This document shows, piece after piece, positions 62,169 through 64,000 of a DNA stretch of 64,000 nucleotides. Each line of letters opens with the position of its first letter. The first letter of the stretch is position 1. The notes beneath the pieces were generated by a model, which saw only the letters and a program-made list of their open reading frames with translations, was not told the DNA's origin and made no database searches. Made by a program: the position numbers and the translations under genes. This DNA is from Terriglobia bacterium (GTDB taxonomy: Bacteria > Acidobacteriota > Terriglobia > Terriglobales > Acidobacteriaceae): positions 17,220-81,219 of the forward strand of contig JAIQEY010000028.1 in assembly GCA_020073565.1 (NCBI GenBank), in the 5' to 3' direction.

Positions 62169-62565
62169 ATTGCGCGGACGTGACACGACCTGTTCGGGGT
62201 GTCCGTCGAACCCGTCCAGAGAGGTTTGGGTTTTGTTTCTTGGTGGCTTGGCCAGACGTGACCGAGCCGGTATCTCTGGTTAGGAAGCTGGGGCGGCTGG
62301 TGAAATTCCCGTTTTCGTTATCTCTCTAATGGAAACGAATTTCACACAGCCTCCGAGGCTCGCAGCACCGAGCAAGTGACAAGACCTTCAGGGCTCGCCG
62401 CAGTAAGTAGCACGTTTTCAAAACACTAGCTTCGTAAGATGGCCGCTTGGGCGTTTGCGTGGAAGCATACGCGCTGCCGTTAGTCCCGGTCATGAAATTG
62501 CTTATTTTCTTGTGGACCCGTTCGACCAGTTGGATCAGTTGAACCCCCAAAGACTGAGGTAGGTC
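62169..62565. other. intergenic, no gene seen
   Basis: About 400 bases. Open frames on both strands are short or Arg-rich. GAGGTAGG at 62554 serves the next gene. Confidence 0.4.
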
Positions 62566-62973
62566 ATGGCTCACAAGGACACTTTCTGGATGGCGTGCGA
62601 TTCGACCGAGCAACTGCGAGCGGAATACGGGCCTTTCCACACCCGCGAACAAGCTGAGGCAGAAGCAAGGAAGCTGGGTTTTGGATACCTGCTGCGCTAT
62701 GAGCACCTCCTGGGAGAGGACGACGAGATTGAAGAGGTGCGGTGCGTATTCATCGAGCTGCAGGATGTACCGGCCACACCGAAACCGGGCGTGACCTTTC
62801 ACACCCGCTGCGCCACTTGCGGAGAGGCTGCGGCCCACGAGATGGCATGGCAGGCCGAGGTCTGGGCGGACATCCATGAGTTCGAACATTCGCGCCACAA
62901 GGTCAGACTGTTCGAACATGCTCGTGGAGAAGGTCTGCGCGAGATCGGCGACGGGCGCGGCTTCGCGGCGTAG
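62566..62973 (+). CDS. hypothetical protein
   Basis: Not recognised. The 135-residue acidic soluble product begins DTFWMACDSTEQLRAEYGPF, then TREQAEAEARKLGFGYLLRY, which suggests a small alpha/beta domain. Later CATCGEAAAHEMAW has a Cys-x2-Cys pair followed by His-rich segments (HEFEHSRHK), a possible metal site. A good ribosome site (GAGGTAGG) supports expression. It stands alone. Confidence 0.65.
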   Translation: MAHKDTFWMACDSTEQLRAEYGPFHTREQAEAEARKLGFGYLLRYEHLLGEDDEIEEVRCVFIELQDVPATPKPGVTFHTRCATCGEAAAHEMAWQAEVWADIHEFEHSRHKVRLFEHARGEGLREIGDGRGFAA

Positions 62974-63404
62974 TTTCCGGCGCACATTCCCTGAGAGCAT
63001 GTTTCATATATGATTTTTGAGGGGGGCAGCCTGCTCCTAACGGCAAAAGTGTGTCCGTTAGAGTTGGGTCGTCCCTCGGGACTTGACTGCTCTTCCCGTC
63101 CTACCCCGTGCTGAAGGGCGCGGCTAAGCTGACTCGCCCCTCCGGGGCCCGGATTCTCTCGCGTTTCGTTCTACTGGGCTACCCTAAACGAGTCCTCACG
63201 TACAGCTACTATTGATGGCTTCGGTTGGAACGGCCCCGAGATGGGTTGCTCGACCGCGAGACGTCGCATTGAAGTCCTGGCTCACACCCAGACGTTCAAA
63301 CGTCACAGATTTTCTTCCCGAGGAAAGTGGAGAATCGCAGATGCCGGTGTGCGTACCCGCGGTCTGCTGGTATGCACACAGAATGGCTTGGAGGCGGCTA
63401 ACTC
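62974..63404. other. intergenic with a solo REP copy
   Basis: About 430 bases; a degenerate REP is at 63068. A plus-strand frame at 63212-63421 overlaps the next gene and looks random. GGAGGCG at 63390 is the ribosome site of the CoA-binding gene. Confidence 0.45.
63068..63153 (+). repeat. degenerate REP sequence F4
   Basis: TCGTCCCTCGGGACTTGACT, then CCCCGTGCTGAAGGGCGCGG plus CTAAGCTGAC, then CGCCCCTCCGGGGC. Same order of parts as F1-F3 near the transposase, 49 kb away, with the central palindrome eroded. Confidence 0.65.
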
Positions 63405-63881
63405 ATGCGAACATCTCTTGAAAGAGTTACGGAATTCCTGGCGTACAAGCGCATGGCCATGGTTGGGATCTCCCACGATCCTGCCGACTTCAGCGTGAAA
63501 CTTTTCGAAGAGTTGATCCGTTGCGGATACGATGTCGTGCCCGTGAATCCTAACTGTGGTGAGGTCGGGGGGCGCAGGTGTTTTGGCCGCATGCAGGATG
63601 TCGAGCCTCCCGTCGAGGCTGTCCTGTTGATGACGCCGCCGGAAGTGACCGAGGGCGTGGTGCGCGACTGCTTCGACGCGGGTGTGCGCACTGTTTGGAT
63701 GTACCGGGCGACAGGAAGAGGCTCCGTCAGCCCCAAGGCTGTGGAGTATTGCGAGGACCGCGGGATCCATGTGATTCCGGGCGAGTGTCCGTTCATGTTC
63801 TTGCCGGAGAGTGCGGTCTTTCACCGCTTCCACGGATTTGTCCGCAAGATTATGGGTCGCTATCCGAGGGCGGCTGCTTAG
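63405..63881 (+). CDS. CoA-binding (Rossmann) domain protein
   Basis: Small cytoplasmic protein of the CoA_binding_2/YccU type, 158 residues. The nucleotide-binding start is RMAMVGISHDPADFSVKLFE; then GYDVVPVNPNCGEVGGRRCF, EAVLLMTPPEVTEGVVRDCF, AGVRTVWMYRATGRGSVSP and the family C-terminal GIHVIPGECPFMFLP. Typical length. The role of stand-alone members is not well defined. Confidence 0.88.
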   Translation: MRTSLERVTEFLAYKRMAMVGISHDPADFSVKLFEELIRCGYDVVPVNPNCGEVGGRRCFGRMQDVEPPVEAVLLMTPPEVTEGVVRDCFDAGVRTVWMYRATGRGSVSPKAVEYCEDRGIHVIPGECPFMFLPESAVFHRFHGFVRKIMGRYPRAAA

Positions 63882-63885
63882 CAGG

Positions 63886-63902
63886 GTGCGGAAAAACTCG
63901 AT
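63886..63902. repeat. family G repeat copy
   Basis: GGGTGCGGAAAAACTCG immediately after the CoA-binding gene. It matches the GCGGAAAAAC core at 55983 and, inverted, at 56194 and 56249. The remaining 98 bases to the window end hold nothing I recognise. Confidence 0.5.
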
Positions 63903-64000
63903 TGGGCGTTGGGGAAGAAATTTATTGGAATAACTGGCGGGTGGGCCACATCAACGTGGAGGGTAGAATCTGGGTTGTCCTTGGAAGGTTGACACGACAC

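Noticed and set aside
63212..63421. 69-codon plus-strand frame before the CoA-binding gene
   Set aside because: No ribosome site, random-looking composition, and it overlaps a clear gene.

Overview
The window is about 64 kb of GC-rich DNA from a Gram-negative, soil-type bacterium. KDO genes (kdsA, a KdsD-type isomerase), an outer-membrane beta-barrel and TonB-like and lipoprotein genes point to an LPS outer membrane. I infer an Acidobacteriota (Terriglobia-like) chromosome from gene content, HTH-only LuxR-type gene pairs, an REP/IS200-like transposase and very many dispersed palindromic repeats. No rRNA, tRNA, CRISPR array or phage was seen.

Layout: 0.3-7 kb holds a RodZ-like protein, a GAF-GGDEF cyclase, a secreted subtilase and a secreted hypothetical protein. 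7-17 kb holds housekeeping metabolism (ppc, pyrG, kdsA, KdsD-type isomerase), an esterase remnant, an ion channel and a transposase framed by its own REP sequences. 17-25 kb holds asnA, a RES/Xre toxin-antitoxin pair, a Sel1 protein, an isoprenylcysteine methyltransferase-like enzyme, an aminotransferase and an aldehyde dehydrogenase. 25-26.5 kb is a tandem-TIR gene plus a possible tiny membrane peptide. 26.6-31 kb is FecR-like, then mreBCD. 31-34.5 kb holds DUF92, Ku and a beta-propeller protein. 34.7-42.7 kb is a compact chemosensory operon (TonB-like protein, MCP, CheW, CheR, CheA, CheB, CheY, CheX) read leftward. Divergent from it, 43-51 kb encodes a large GAF/PAS histidine kinase, a receiver, an NtrC-type regulator and three little-known signalling genes. 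51-57 kb has an exported duplicated protein, an aldo/keto reductase and a two-gene membrane/TIR operon. 57-64 kb has uvrB, two paralogous pairs of overlapping HTH genes around a zinc-ribbon membrane protein, and a CoA-binding protein.

Two themes stand out. First, three separate loci have toxin or NAD-cleaving folds (RES, tandem TIR, RelE-like/TIR). The best candidate for an undescribed system is the 53.8-55.6 kb operon: a four-span membrane protein ending in a RelE/ParE-like domain, overlapping a gene with a RelE-like domain fused to TIR. It is bracketed by hairpin repeats in opposite orientation. Second, families of palindromic repeats sit at gene ends, supply stop codons, and in two genes are read through in frame. 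One hairpin family keeps a 7-base loop and fixed flanks while the stem sequence changes with base pairing kept.
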